Assembly (NCBI GenBank): GCA_028577615.1
Contig: JAJSDU010000001.1
Coordinates: 1 to 64,000, forward strand
DNA: 64,000 bases
Direction: 5' to 3'
Origin: Nitrosomonas sp.
GTDB lineage: Bacteria; Pseudomonadota; Gammaproteobacteria; Burkholderiales; Nitrosomonadaceae
Each line of letters opens with the position of its first letter. Position 1 is the first letter of the stretch. The notes under the pieces were generated by a model that was not told where the DNA came from, made no database searches, and worked only from the letters and a program-made list of their open reading frames with translations. Of the stretch, positions 50,659 to 60,243 are shown piece by piece. Position numbers and translations under genes: made by a program.

Positions 50659-51389
50659 AGGTAATCGCTTGCTACAATATCAAAGGCGGTGTCGGGAAAA
50701 CAGCGGCGACCGTTAATCTGGGCTATCTCGCTGCGCTTGAAGGGGCCCGGACTTTAGTCTGGGATCTTGATCCGCAGGGAGCAGCGAGTTTTTATTTCCG
50801 GATTAAGCCGAAGATTAAAAAAGGCGGAAAAGGTTTGCTGACCAGCAAGAAAATGCTGCGTGATGTCGTTAAAGGTACGGACTATCAACACCTCGACCTT
50901 GTGCCCGCCGATTTTTCTTATCGTCATCTTGACTTGCAACTGGATGATTTCAAAAATCCGGATATGCAGATACGCAAGCTGCTGAAGCCGCTGAAGGCTG
51001 AGTATGATTATATTTTTCTGGATTGTCCGCCCGGTGTTTCTTTGATATCGGAGAACATACTGAACGCTGCTGACCGGATCATCGTACCGACAATACCGAC
51101 AACGCTATCTCTGCGTACGCTGGATCAGATAGGCGATTTCTGTGAAAAAACAGGCATTATTTCTTCCAGAGTTCTGGCATTTTTTTCCATGATCGATAAT
51201 CGCAAGAAGTTGCATAGACAGATTGTCGAAAACCCGCCGGCAAATGTCCAGCTATTGAAAACCTGTATTCCTTATGCGAGCGATGTTGAGCTGATGGGCA
51301 TTCATCGCCAGCCAGTAGCTGTATTCGCGAAAAACAGCAGAGCAAGTCAGGCCTATCAGGCGCTCTGGAGCGAAATCATGAGTCTGTAA
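50655..51389 (+). CDS. ParA/MinD-family partition ATPase
   Basis: A 244-residue deviant Walker-A ATPase with an intact motif, KGGVGKTAAT, including the signature Lys10 and P-loop Lys15. Walker B-type FLDCPPGVS is near 117-125. It lacks a ParB partner next to it and is not in an oriC context, so it is an orphan ParA. Translational overlap with the CHAD gene suggests it positions the CHAD-coated structure, possibly polyphosphate granules, much as McdA positions carboxysomes. That is inference. The SixA-like gene follows after 26 bp. Confidence 0.93.
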   Translation: MKVIACYNIKGGVGKTAATVNLGYLAALEGARTLVWDLDPQGAASFYFRIKPKIKKGGKGLLTSKKMLRDVVKGTDYQHLDLVPADFSYRHLDLQLDDFKNPDMQIRKLLKPLKAEYDYIFLDCPPGVSLISENILNAADRIIVPTIPTTLSLRTLDQIGDFCEKTGIISSRVLAFFSMIDNRKKLHRQIVENPPANVQLLKTCIPYASDVELMGIHRQPVAVFAKNSRASQAYQALWSEIMSL

Positions 51390-51415
51390 CTGTCCAGAAT
51401 ACAGGGGAGAACACA

Positions 51416-51925
51416 TTGCCACATCAACTTTATTTACTGAGGCACGCAAAATCAGACTGGAAACAGGGAGTTATCAGCGATTTGGATCGCCCGCTTTCCA
51501 AACGTGGTCAGGCCGATGCGCCCAGAATGGCTGCGTGGTTGGCCAGACAGGATAATATTCCCACGGTGATGATCAGCTCACCTGCGTTGCGTGCTTATCA
51601 AACCGCGATGATATTTGCGGAAGCATTGAATATTCCTGCCAAAAACATTCAAGTCGACAGCCGGATTTATGCAGCCAGCCCCGAAACGCTGCTCGAAGTG
51701 GTTAGAACATTGCCGGAACAGGCGCAGTCCGTACTGCTGGTCGGCCACAATCCAGGACTGGATTGTCTATTACAGATATTGTGCCGGGAAACAAAACCAG
51801 GGATTGACGGGAAGCTCATGACGACTTGCGCTGTTGCAGAAATCACTGTTGACGGACGATGGCAGGATATCACCGATCAACAATGCAGGTTGTGCAGCGT
51901 GTCTCGGCCGAAAGAGATAGCCTGA
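51416..51925 (+). CDS. sixA: Phosphohistidine phosphatase, SixA family
   Basis: A 169-residue histidine-phosphatase-fold protein. The catalytic RHA motif is in LYLLRHAKSDW (near 5-15), and the second His is in VLLVGHNPGLD (near 103-113). It begins with a TTG preceded by GGGGAG, and there is no ATG before residue 40. SixA enzymes remove phosphate from phosphohistidine in phosphotransfer proteins. Here the genetic link is with CHAD and ParA genes, a combination repeated in some proteobacteria with CHAD loci. It is the last gene before a 328-bp gap. Confidence 0.9.
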   Translation: MPHQLYLLRHAKSDWKQGVISDLDRPLSKRGQADAPRMAAWLARQDNIPTVMISSPALRAYQTAMIFAEALNIPAKNIQVDSRIYAASPETLLEVVRTLPEQAQSVLLVGHNPGLDCLLQILCRETKPGIDGKLMTTCAVAEITVDGRWQDITDQQCRLCSVSRPKEIA

Positions 51926-52253
51926 TCGCCTAATCCGCGACTGCTGTCTTACCACTCGTCACCAATGTGTATGTCACCTTTCCGGTCTATCGTGATTGAT
52001 ATATGCATTCCATGCCATTATTTTCAGAGATTCTCACAAAGAGTACCTTCAGATTGAGAATCATGCGTTCATTGCTTCTGGTGTGATCACCGCTTTGTAT
52101 TGTCCTGGAGATTAGCAAAACGACATCTCCACAGAGCTGCCAGCAACATTTCCCCATAAATCCATCCGAAATAACAGGTGGAAATCCTGCTTTTTCACCC
52201 ATTCATTCCGAATCTTCAGATTGATAATGCGCACTGAATAGTTTGGAGTCGTG
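51926..52253. promoter_or_regulatory. Gap between sixA and the flagellar operon, with an 8-bp inverted repeat
   Basis: About 330 bp without a believable gene. It must contain the promoter for flhB and the downstream flagellar genes. A perfect 8-bp inverted repeat, GATTCTCA (52029-52036) and TGAGAATC (52055-52062), could be an operator or weak terminator. No sigma-28 or sigma-54 promoter consensus is evident. Confidence 0.4.
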
Positions 52254-53393
52254 ATGGCAGAAGACAGTGATTTAGAACGAACGGAACAGGCGACGCCTCA
52301 GCGCATACAGAAAGCGCGGGAAGATGGGCAGGTTGCCCGTTCACAGGAATTAACGACGTTCATTCTGCTGCTGTCCGCCGCTGCAGGCATGGTTTTCATG
52401 GGCAATCACTTGATGGATGATTTGCTGGCTATCATGCGTGAAGGTATGCGCGTGGAGCGGGAGCTCGCGTTCCAACCTGAATTGATGTTCAATCGATTGA
52501 GTGAGTTAGCTTTTGAGGGACTTCTGGCCTTAATTCCTTTGTTGATTGTTTTGATGATTACTGCATTTTTTGCACCCATGCTGCTCAGTGGCTGGTTGAT
52601 CAGCAGTAAGGCACTGATACCTGATTTTAAGCGACTTAATCCAGTCACCGGATTTGGCAGGATTTTTTCAGTGCATGGATTGACGGAGTTGCTGAAAGCG
52701 ATAGCTAAAACGATTGTAATCGGCAGTGTGGCGGCGTTGGTTGTCTGGAGTAATACAGAATCGGTTCTCTCATTGATCGCAATACCTGTTAACTCGGGGA
52801 TTACGCGCGCGGGCGAGTTAATGATTCTGAGTTTTTTGTTTATTGTTGCCGCAATGATTTTTATTGTAGTCATTGACGTGCCTTTTCAAATCTGGGATCA
52901 CGCCAAGCAGTTGCGTATGACTAAAGAAGAGATTCGCAAGGAATTCAAAGAGAGTGAGGGTGATCCTCTGGTAAAAGGCCGTATTCGAAGCTTGCAACGC
53001 GAAGCTGCCCGTCGCCGCATGATGTCGGCGATACCCGAAGCGGATGTTATCGTGACTAACCCTACACATTACGCTGTTGCCCTGCGATATAAGGGTGAAA
53101 CAATGCGTGCGCCAATTGTCGTCGCCAAAGGCGTGCACTTGCTGGCAGCACGGATACGCGAACTGGGCGAGGAGCATCGTATTCCCATTCTCGAAGCGCC
53201 GCCACTCGCGCGCGCCCTTTATCACCATTCCGATCTGGATCAGGAAATACCCGAAAAACTGTATACGGCAGTTGCGGAAGTATTGGCCTATGTATATCAA
53301 CTCAGACGTTATCAGAGTTATGGCGGGGAAATACCCGAACCGATTGGCGCTATCCAGGTTCCCCGGGAATTGGAAGTTTCCGCGCCTGATTGA
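52254..53393 (+). CDS. flhB: Flagellar type III export protein FlhB
   Basis: A 379-residue export-gate switch protein. It has four membrane helices in the first 210 residues and a cytoplasmic domain with the autocleavage site NPTH (in VIVTNPTHYAVALRY, near 266-280), which controls switching from hook to filament substrates. The start ERTEQATPQRIQKARE is typical. ATG 52254 is used, and a GTG immediately before it is possible. It opens the operon flhB-flhA-flhF-flhG-fliA-motC-motD. Confidence 0.97.
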   Translation: MAEDSDLERTEQATPQRIQKAREDGQVARSQELTTFILLLSAAAGMVFMGNHLMDDLLAIMREGMRVERELAFQPELMFNRLSELAFEGLLALIPLLIVLMITAFFAPMLLSGWLISSKALIPDFKRLNPVTGFGRIFSVHGLTELLKAIAKTIVIGSVAALVVWSNTESVLSLIAIPVNSGITRAGELMILSFLFIVAAMIFIVVIDVPFQIWDHAKQLRMTKEEIRKEFKESEGDPLVKGRIRSLQREAARRRMMSAIPEADVIVTNPTHYAVALRYKGETMRAPIVVAKGVHLLAARIRELGEEHRIPILEAPPLARALYHHSDLDQEIPEKLYTAVAEVLAYVYQLRRYQSYGGEIPEPIGAIQVPRELEVSAPD

Positions 53394-53466
53394 TTGAGAA
53401 TCCGAGAATAAAAGAGGATTTCAGGCATTCATTCAACGATGAAAATTTAAAAATTGCTGTAACTTG

Positions 53467-55560
53467 ATGCGTATGAATAACACAATGACTTTATCCAGTT
53501 TTATGACTGGAAGCAATCTCAAAACGCTGGCGGGGCCGATACTGATTATCATGATTCTCGGTATGATGGTGCTTCCTTTGCCGCCGTTTATTCTGGATAT
53601 TTTATTCACATTTAATATTGCGCTGGCCATTATTGTTTTAATGGTCAGCCTTTATACCAGAAGCCCGTTGGAATTTGCGGTGTTTCCAACAGTATTGCTT
53701 ATTACGACACTGTTGCGGTTATCTTTAAATGTTGCTTCAACACGGGTTGTTTTACTGGAAGGACATACCGGACCTGATGCAGCAGGAAAAGTGATCGAGG
53801 CGTTTGGCCATTTTCTGGTTGGCGGGAACTATGCCGTAGGTCTGGTGGTTTTCATTATATTGGTCGTCATTAATTTTGTCGTGATCACCAAAGGCGCAGG
53901 GCGTATTGCCGAAGTGAGCGCACGTTTTACCCTGGATGCCATGCCCGGGAAGCAAATGGCGATTGATGCGGATTTGAATGCCGGTCTGATCGGTGAAGAA
54001 GAAGCCAGAAATCGCCGTACTGCGATTTCCAGGGAGGCTGATTTTTTTGGATCAATGGATGGTGCCAGCAAGTTTGTGCGTGGAGACGCGATTGCCGGCG
54101 TGCTGGTCATGTTGATCACGATTATCGGCGGGCTGATCGTGGGTATGTTGCAGCATGATCTCGATCTGGATACCGCCGCGCGTAACTATACGTTACTGAC
54201 GATCGGCGATGGCCTGGTTGCCCAGATTCCGGCATTGATTATTTCTACCGCCGCCGGTCTGGTGGTCAGTCGTGTGACAACGGAAGAAGATCTTGGTGAA
54301 CAGGTTCTTGGACAGTTGTTCAACCAGCCGCAGGTGCTGGTGATAACGGCGGGTATTCTGGGTGTTATGGGACTGGTTCCGGGTATGCCGCATTTTGTAT
54401 TTCTGCTGTTGGCCTGTGTGCTCGGAGGCAGTGCTTATTTCATGAAGAAAAATGCACTGGGCAGGGCGGAAGAACAGGCTGTGGCAAATACCATGGTGCC
54501 GGTTGTGGAACAGCAGGATGCCAGCTGGAACGACGTACTTCCGATTGATACACTGGGTTTGGAAGTTGGTTATCGTCTGATCCCGCTGGTTGACAAAGCA
54601 CAGCAGGGTGATTTGCTCAAACGTATTAATGGCATACGGCGCAAATTTGCCCAGGAAATTGGTTTTCTGCCACCGGTTGTGCATATTCGAGACAATCTGG
54701 AGTTGCGTCCGAATGCCTATCAAATTACGCTGAAGGGTTCTGTAATTGGTAAAGGTGAGTCGTATAACGGTATGTATCTGGCGATAAATCCTGGCAGGGT
54801 GACTATGGCGCTGCCCGGCACACCGACAAGTGATCCGGCGTTTGGTTTGCCAGCGGTGTGGATTGAAGCTTCACTCAGAGAATCGGCGCAAAGCAATGGT
54901 TATACGGTAGTCGATGCGAGCACCGTAGTGACGACGCATATCAATCATCTTATTCATATGCATACAGCTGAATTGCTGGGTCGGCAGGAGTTGCAGTTGC
55001 TGCTGGATCATCTGAACGCCAAATCACCAAAACTGATTGAAGACTTGATACCCAAGCTGCTGCCGCTGGCGGCGCTGCAAAAAATTCTACAAAACCTGTT
55101 AAGTGAAAATGTTCATATCCGGGATATGCGCACCATCGTTGATGTGTTGACAGAATATGCCGGCACGACGCAGGATACCGTGCAACTGACGGCATTTGTA
55201 CGCATTGCTCTGGGGCGTGCCATCGTCGAACAGTATTTTCCGGCGGATAGCGAGCTTCAGGCTATGGGACTGCATCATGAACTGGAAAATATCCTGACAC
55301 AGGTTGTACAAAGTGGCGGGCAGGAAGGCGGTGGCATAGAACCTGGACTTGCAAATATGCTGTTGAAAGAGGCGGTGACGGCTGCTAAGCATCAGGAAAA
55401 TCTCGGATTGCCAGCTGTATTGCTGGTTCCTGGTCCAATCCGCGGTCTGCTGGCACAGTTTCTACGCCGCGCTGTGCCTCAGCTCAGAGTGCTTTCGCAT
55501 GCCGAGATTCCTGAATCCCGGAAAATCAAAATCACTTCCGTTATTGGAGGTAAACAGTGA
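53467..55560 (+). CDS. flhA: Flagellar export gate protein FlhA
   Basis: A 697-residue export component with eight membrane helices in the first 330 residues, the conserved FHIPEP-type core (ARFTLDAMPGKQMAIDADLN and the EADFFGSMDGASKFVRGDA region), and a C-terminal cytoplasmic domain that docks chaperone-substrate complexes. The start is ATG 53467, with ATG 53473 and TTG 53464 as alternatives. The stop overlaps the flhF start by 4 nt. Confidence 0.97.
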   Translation: MRMNNTMTLSSFMTGSNLKTLAGPILIIMILGMMVLPLPPFILDILFTFNIALAIIVLMVSLYTRSPLEFAVFPTVLLITTLLRLSLNVASTRVVLLEGHTGPDAAGKVIEAFGHFLVGGNYAVGLVVFIILVVINFVVITKGAGRIAEVSARFTLDAMPGKQMAIDADLNAGLIGEEEARNRRTAISREADFFGSMDGASKFVRGDAIAGVLVMLITIIGGLIVGMLQHDLDLDTAARNYTLLTIGDGLVAQIPALIISTAAGLVVSRVTTEEDLGEQVLGQLFNQPQVLVITAGILGVMGLVPGMPHFVFLLLACVLGGSAYFMKKNALGRAEEQAVANTMVPVVEQQDASWNDVLPIDTLGLEVGYRLIPLVDKAQQGDLLKRINGIRRKFAQEIGFLPPVVHIRDNLELRPNAYQITLKGSVIGKGESYNGMYLAINPGRVTMALPGTPTSDPAFGLPAVWIEASLRESAQSNGYTVVDASTVVTTHINHLIHMHTAELLGRQELQLLLDHLNAKSPKLIEDLIPKLLPLAALQKILQNLLSENVHIRDMRTIVDVLTEYAGTTQDTVQLTAFVRIALGRAIVEQYFPADSELQAMGLHHELENILTQVVQSGGQEGGGIEPGLANMLLKEAVTAAKHQENLGLPAVLLVPGPIRGLLAQFLRRAVPQLRVLSHAEIPESRKIKITSVIGGKQ

Positions 55561-56909
55561 AAGTAAGACGTTATGTCGCGGCCACATCGCGAGAAGCAAT
55601 GCGCAAGGTTAAAAATGATCTGGGTGGTGAAGCTGTCATTTTATCCAATCGAAAAATCTCGGGTGGTGTAGAGATAATGGCACTGGCTGATTCGGAAATG
55701 ACAAATCTGGTTGGTGCGCATCAGCCAGATCAATTCAGGGAAAAAGACGAAAACCCGCGGGAATTACTATCGCCTGAACCAGTTGCTGCGCGTTCTCCTT
55801 CCGCTGACGAATCATCTGCTGCATTTGTTTATGCCGCACATACCGCGCAGGAAGGTGCAGGAAAACAAAAAGACAGGCAGTCCGCTATCGATAGTCCGCT
55901 GCCGAAAAGCATTCCGGAGAATATCGTAACTGAGGATTTTGTGCGCAGCCTTATGAATGAAATTCATACCATGAGAAGCACGCTTGAAGAACAGCTTGCG
56001 GCAGTGGCATGGGGTAACGCGACGCAGCGCAGACCGGAGAAAATGAAAATGCTCGGTACGCTGCTGAATGCAGGATTCAGTCCGCTCTTGTCGCGTCGGT
56101 TGGTTGACAAATTATCCGAAGGTTTGACTTATATGCAAAGTCTCAAGCAGGCGCTGTCGGCGTTGGAGTTCAATCTGCAAACTGCTGCCAGTGATGAAAT
56201 GATTCAGAAAGGGGGGGTATACACTTTGCTTGGGGCAACCGGTGTCGGTAAAACAACAACGATTGCAAAAATTGCTGCGCGCAGTGTTATCAGGCACGGC
56301 GCAGATAAAGTGGCTTTGCTGACGACGGATAGCTACCGTATCGGAGGGCATGAGCAACTGCGTATCTATGGCCGGTTGCTTGGATTATCTGTCAGAAACA
56401 TTCAGGATGCCGACGATCTGCAGTTGACTTTATCCGAATTGAAAAATAAGCATATCGTGCTGATCGATACGATAGGCATGAGTCATCGTGACCAGATGGT
56501 GGCCGAGCAAATTGCAATGTTTGCTCGCACGGGTGCAAACATTAAAAAGATACTGGTCGTGAGCGCTACATCAAGCGGCAGTACGTTGGATGAAATCATT
56601 TCAACCTACAGTAAGTATGGCATTCATGGCTGCGTTATTACTAAGCTCGATGAAGCTGCGAGCATGGGAGCAGCGCTGGATGCGGTTATCCGTCGCAAGC
56701 TGATATTGCATTATGTCACCGATGGACAAAAAGTGCCTGAAGATATTCATCCGGCAAATGGACGTAATTTATTGCGGGAAATTTTCAGAGTCAGACCGGT
56801 TGAGACGGCTTTCACGTTACAGGATGCCGAGTACGCTCTGGTGATGGCGAAAAGTTCCGGCACGGACGATATCGCCGGTCAGGTTTATGCTGGAGTCGTC
56901 AATGATTAG
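55557..56909 (+). CDS. flhF: Flagellar SRP-like GTPase FlhF
   Basis: A 450-residue GTPase that sets the polar site and number of flagella. A basic/variable B region (residues 1-170) is followed by the N domain and the G domain with G1 GATGVGKTTTIAK (near 225-237), G2 TTDSYRIGGHEQLRIYG, G3 DTIG and G4 TKLDEAASMG. It overlaps flhA upstream and flhG downstream, which is the typical flhAFG arrangement of polar flagellates. Confidence 0.95.
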   Translation: MKVRRYVAATSREAMRKVKNDLGGEAVILSNRKISGGVEIMALADSEMTNLVGAHQPDQFREKDENPRELLSPEPVAARSPSADESSAAFVYAAHTAQEGAGKQKDRQSAIDSPLPKSIPENIVTEDFVRSLMNEIHTMRSTLEEQLAAVAWGNATQRRPEKMKMLGTLLNAGFSPLLSRRLVDKLSEGLTYMQSLKQALSALEFNLQTAASDEMIQKGGVYTLLGATGVGKTTTIAKIAARSVIRHGADKVALLTTDSYRIGGHEQLRIYGRLLGLSVRNIQDADDLQLTLSELKNKHIVLIDTIGMSHRDQMVAEQIAMFARTGANIKKILVVSATSSGSTLDEIISTYSKYGIHGCVITKLDEAASMGAALDAVIRRKLILHYVTDGQKVPEDIHPANGRNLLREIFRVRPVETAFTLQDAEYALVMAKSSGTDDIAGQVYAGVVND

Positions 56910-57795
56910 GTATACGAGCGATCAGGCTGAAGGTTTGCGCGGGTTGATGGCGAACAGAATCAATCCGGCAACCCGTGTCGTCACGATTGCCGGAGGCATG
57001 AAGGGTGTCGGCAGAACAACCATTGCAGTTAATCTGGCGGCAGTATGGGCGGAGAAGGGCAAGCGCGTTTTGTTGATTGACGAGAATGCCTGTCCTGACA
57101 ATATCAGCGCTAGATTAGGATTAAAAACGCGTTTTGATCTGCTGCATGTTATTAATCAGGATAGAAGGCTGGATCAGGTTGTTTTGCATGGATCTGAAAA
57201 TATCTTTGTTTTATCCGCATTAAGGGGCATTCATGCCCTGTCAGGCTTGAGCACTCTGGAACAAAGCAGGCTTGTCAGAAGCTTCAGCCAGTATGCCGAG
57301 TCGATTGATATCATTTTGATCGATACGGCAATGGCAGAGGATACCCATGTTTTGCCGCTAAGCCTTGCTTCGCAACAGGTGTTGATTGTTGTTTCCGGTT
57401 CCGCCGCCGCCCTCACCGGGGCTTATGCATTGATAAAAATGATGAGCCAGAATTATGCAAAGCAGAGTTTCCTGATTTTTATCAATAAGGCTGAATCATC
57501 GCATACGGCTCATGCTGTTTTTGAGAATTTCTCACGTGTTGTGCGTCAGTATCTTTCAGTTTCACTCGAGATGGTGGGATACATGCAATTGGATAAAAAA
57601 ATAAGTCAGGCCAATCGCATGTGCCAGCCTGTAATCAATCTTTTTTCAACATCCCTAACCGCCGACCGGTTTAGGCAGTTCGCTGATAATGTGATGTTTT
57701 CTCCATGCGTGGAACATTTTCAGGGAGAAACTGGCGAATTTATGCAGCGCTTGATTCACACAAGTCATCTGAGCATGGCTAATTTTACGATTTAG
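56902..57795 (+). CDS. flhG: MinD-like flagellar number regulator FlhG (FleN type), with altered P-loop
   Basis: A 297-residue ParA/MinD-fold ATPase that normally limits flagella number and partners FlhF. The N-terminus MIRYTSDQAEGLRGLMA is the FlhF-activating helix. The deviant Walker A motif is abnormal: GMKGVGRT (32-39) stands where GKGGVGKT is expected, so both the signature Lys and the P-loop Lys are replaced (P-loop Lys by Arg38). ATP binding may be weakened. It starts inside the last codons of flhF (GGAG upstream), and fliA follows after 7 bp. Confidence 0.9.
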   Translation: MIRYTSDQAEGLRGLMANRINPATRVVTIAGGMKGVGRTTIAVNLAAVWAEKGKRVLLIDENACPDNISARLGLKTRFDLLHVINQDRRLDQVVLHGSENIFVLSALRGIHALSGLSTLEQSRLVRSFSQYAESIDIILIDTAMAEDTHVLPLSLASQQVLIVVSGSAAALTGAYALIKMMSQNYAKQSFLIFINKAESSHTAHAVFENFSRVVRQYLSVSLEMVGYMQLDKKISQANRMCQPVINLFSTSLTADRFRQFADNVMFSPCVEHFQGETGEFMQRLIHTSHLSMANFTI

Positions 57796-57802
57796 CAACG
57801 AT

Positions 57803-58513
57803 ATGTATACAGCTACTGGAATTAAAGATAAAGACGATTTTTTTGATGAGTTTACGCCGCTGGTAAAGCGTATTGCCTATCACATGATGGCTAAACTTCC
57901 GGCCAGTGTTCAAGTGGATGACTTGATTCAGGCGGGAATGATCGGTTTGCTTGATGCGGTTACCCGTTACGAAGGTTCTTACGGCAGGCAGTTTGAAAGT
58001 TATGCTGCGCAACGTATCCGGGGTTCGATTCTGGATGAATTGCGCGAAGCGGACTGGTTGCCGCGTAGTATTCGCAAAAAGATGCGGCAGATCGAGCTGG
58101 CGGTTACCAGGCTCGAGCAGTTGAATGGCTGCGCGCCCAGTGAGCAGGAACTTGCAGACGAATTACAGATTTCGCTTGATGAATATCATTCAACACTGCA
58201 AAGCGCGCGCGGCGCGCAGCTAATCTACTACGAAGATTTTCAGCAGGAGGACGAGGAACCTTTTCTGGATCGTTTAATGGTTGATGATGGCAGTAACCCG
58301 CTGGATAGACTGGTTGATGAAAGTCTCAGAAAATCGTTAGTGGACGCGATCGAGAATTTGCCGCCGCGTGAAAAACTGGTTATGGGGATGCACTATGAGC
58401 AGGAGATGAACCTGCGTGAAATTGGGGAAGTACTGGGTGTAAGTGAGTCCCGCGTTTGCCAGTTGCATACACAAGCCATAGCGCGCTTGCGCAGCCGTTT
58501 AAGAAATCCTTGA
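57803..58513 (+). CDS. fliA: Flagellar sigma factor FliA (sigma-28)
   Basis: A 236-residue alternative sigma factor for late flagellar and motility genes. Region 2 contains YHMMAKLPASVQVDDLIQAG and GLLDAVTRYE near 30-55. ESYAAQRIRGSILDELREADWLPRSIR (in pieces) covers regions 2.4-3, and region 4 has LGVSESRVCQLHTQAIARLRS. It follows flhG by 7 bp and precedes motC by 64 bp. No chemotaxis genes (cheYZAB) lie between fliA and motCD, unlike in Pseudomonas. Confidence 0.97.
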   Translation: MYTATGIKDKDDFFDEFTPLVKRIAYHMMAKLPASVQVDDLIQAGMIGLLDAVTRYEGSYGRQFESYAAQRIRGSILDELREADWLPRSIRKKMRQIELAVTRLEQLNGCAPSEQELADELQISLDEYHSTLQSARGAQLIYYEDFQQEDEEPFLDRLMVDDGSNPLDRLVDESLRKSLVDAIENLPPREKLVMGMHYEQEMNLREIGEVLGVSESRVCQLHTQAIARLRSRLRNP

Positions 58514-58577
58514 CGAACCAGAGAGCTGATGATTGGACGATGCGCCATTTTAAGATGATACTGAGTGAACTATTGTA

Positions 58578-59339
58578 ATGATCGGAAAAACAAAAATCGA
58601 CATTAGCAGTATCCTTGGAATTGCCGTGGCATTAGTAGCGATTATGGGCGGGCAAATGCTTGAGGGCGGCCATATCGGCGCGTTAATGCAGTTTGCGGCT
58701 TTCGTGATTGTAGTAGGCGGTACTATTGGCGCTGTTCTTCTGCAAAGCCCCGTTAAGATACTGATCAACGGCGTGAAGATGTCAAAATGGGTCTTTTATC
58801 CGCCTGTAAGGCCGTATCAAATATTGATTAAGCAATTGGTCAGCTGGTCGTATCTGTCAAAGCGAGAAGGCTTCCTGGTATTGGAAACACATGCTGACAA
58901 AGTTACCGATCCGCTGACTAAAAAGGGATTGCAGTTGATCGCGGACGGCAGTAAGCCGGAAAAGTTGCGTGAGATACTTGAGATAGGTGTTGAAACCGAG
59001 GTCTCTTTTCAGCGTCAGTCGGCGAGAATATGGGAGGCGGCGGGTGGCTATGCACCGACTATCGGCATTCTCGGTGCGGTACTCGGACTAATTCATGTCA
59101 TGGGAAATTTGTCCGATCCAAGTCTGTTAGGCCATGGCATTGCTGTGGCATTTGTCGCCACTATTTATGGTGTTGGATTGGCGAATTTGGTGTTTCTGCC
59201 CGTTGCCAGCAAACTTAAAACCGTCATCAACGAACAGCTCGTTATGCGGGAAGCATTGGTTGACGGATTGGTCGCGATAGCCAATGGAGAAAATCCAAGG
59301 GAAATCGAGAATCGGTTGATGAGTTACTTCGATCACTGA
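58578..59339 (+). CDS. motC: Flagellar motor stator protein MotC (MotA family)
   Basis: A 253-residue stator subunit with four membrane helices. The conserved proline-containing periplasmic/cytoplasmic turn is GYAPTIGILGAVLGLI (near 155-170), and charged residues for FliG contact lie in the long cytoplasmic loop. It is of the MotC type, as in Pseudomonas, where it pairs with the adjacent motD. There is no sigma-28 promoter consensus in the 64 bp upstream. Confidence 0.93.
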   Translation: MIGKTKIDISSILGIAVALVAIMGGQMLEGGHIGALMQFAAFVIVVGGTIGAVLLQSPVKILINGVKMSKWVFYPPVRPYQILIKQLVSWSYLSKREGFLVLETHADKVTDPLTKKGLQLIADGSKPEKLREILEIGVETEVSFQRQSARIWEAAGGYAPTIGILGAVLGLIHVMGNLSDPSLLGHGIAVAFVATIYGVGLANLVFLPVASKLKTVINEQLVMREALVDGLVAIANGENPREIENRLMSYFDH

Positions 59340-59383
59340 TATTTGATCGATAGTTTCGATCGGAACAGGATAAATTATTCCAT

Positions 59384-60190
59384 ATGATAGTCAGAAGAAA
59401 GTCATTTAAGGAAGATGACGCGCATGAAAATCATGATCGCTGGTTGGTTTCCTATGCAGATTTCATAACCTTGCTGTTCGCGTTTTTTGTAGTCATGTAC
59501 GCAACATCTTCTTTGAACGAAGGTAAATACAAAATCCTGAGTAACTCTCTGGTGACTGCTTTTAAAAGTACCGCGTCACACATGGATACCGGTCAGCCCC
59601 AAATTGCGCAATCCATCATCAAGACCGAGCCTGATGGTGCGATGATCAAAATCATGGAAAAAGAAAACGGACGAACTGAACAGGGACAGCGTGTAGAGAG
59701 AAAGGAAACGCTGCGGTCGATGGCAAAAGATATCCTTCATGCACTGGAACCACTGGTCAATAACGGCAGCGTAACGGTGACGCAAAGTGCGATTGGTATT
59801 ACGGTAGAAATCAACGCCAGCGTTCTTTTTCCGCCCGGCGAAGCATTGCTGGAGGAAAACTCGATCGAAGCGTTGCGCGCCGTGGCTAAAGTCATTCGAG
59901 GGCATGATCATGAAATTCATGTCGAGGGTCATACGGATAATATACCTATTCATACGATTCATTTTCCATCAAACTGGGAATTATCGACAGCACGGGCCAG
60001 CAGCGTAATTCGACAGTTCATTGAAAATGGCGTGGATGCCGCCAGACTGACTGCTGTCGGTTATGGTGAGAACAGGCCTGTGGACAGTAACGAAACGAGC
60101 GAGGGCAGAAAGCGCAATCGCAGGGTTTCCATCATGATTCTGGCGAATGATACTGGCCCTGGCCAGGAAATACCTGTCATGCCGGACTGA
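59384..60190 (+). CDS. motD: Flagellar motor stator protein MotD (MotB family)
   Basis: A 268-residue proton-channel and anchor subunit. The single N-terminal helix begins after a short basic leader and has the conserved Asp in VSYADFITLLFAFFVVMYA (Asp near 26). The C-terminal OmpA-like peptidoglycan-binding domain contains VEGHTDNIPI and NWELSTARASSVIRQF. It starts 44 bp after motC, and the pair forms one stator type. Confidence 0.95.
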   Translation: MIVRRKSFKEDDAHENHDRWLVSYADFITLLFAFFVVMYATSSLNEGKYKILSNSLVTAFKSTASHMDTGQPQIAQSIIKTEPDGAMIKIMEKENGRTEQGQRVERKETLRSMAKDILHALEPLVNNGSVTVTQSAIGITVEINASVLFPPGEALLEENSIEALRAVAKVIRGHDHEIHVEGHTDNIPIHTIHFPSNWELSTARASSVIRQFIENGVDAARLTAVGYGENRPVDSNETSEGRKRNRRVSIMILANDTGPGQEIPVMPD

Positions 60191-60243
60191 TCATTAGCTT
60201 CCTGGTTGCCTTATCCGGGATTTTGATTGAGCCTCGGGGCAAC

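Noticed and set aside
51987..52202. 71-residue minus-strand frame between sixA and flhB
   Set aside because: There is no ribosome site, no recognisable motif and poor composition. Treated as noncoding.
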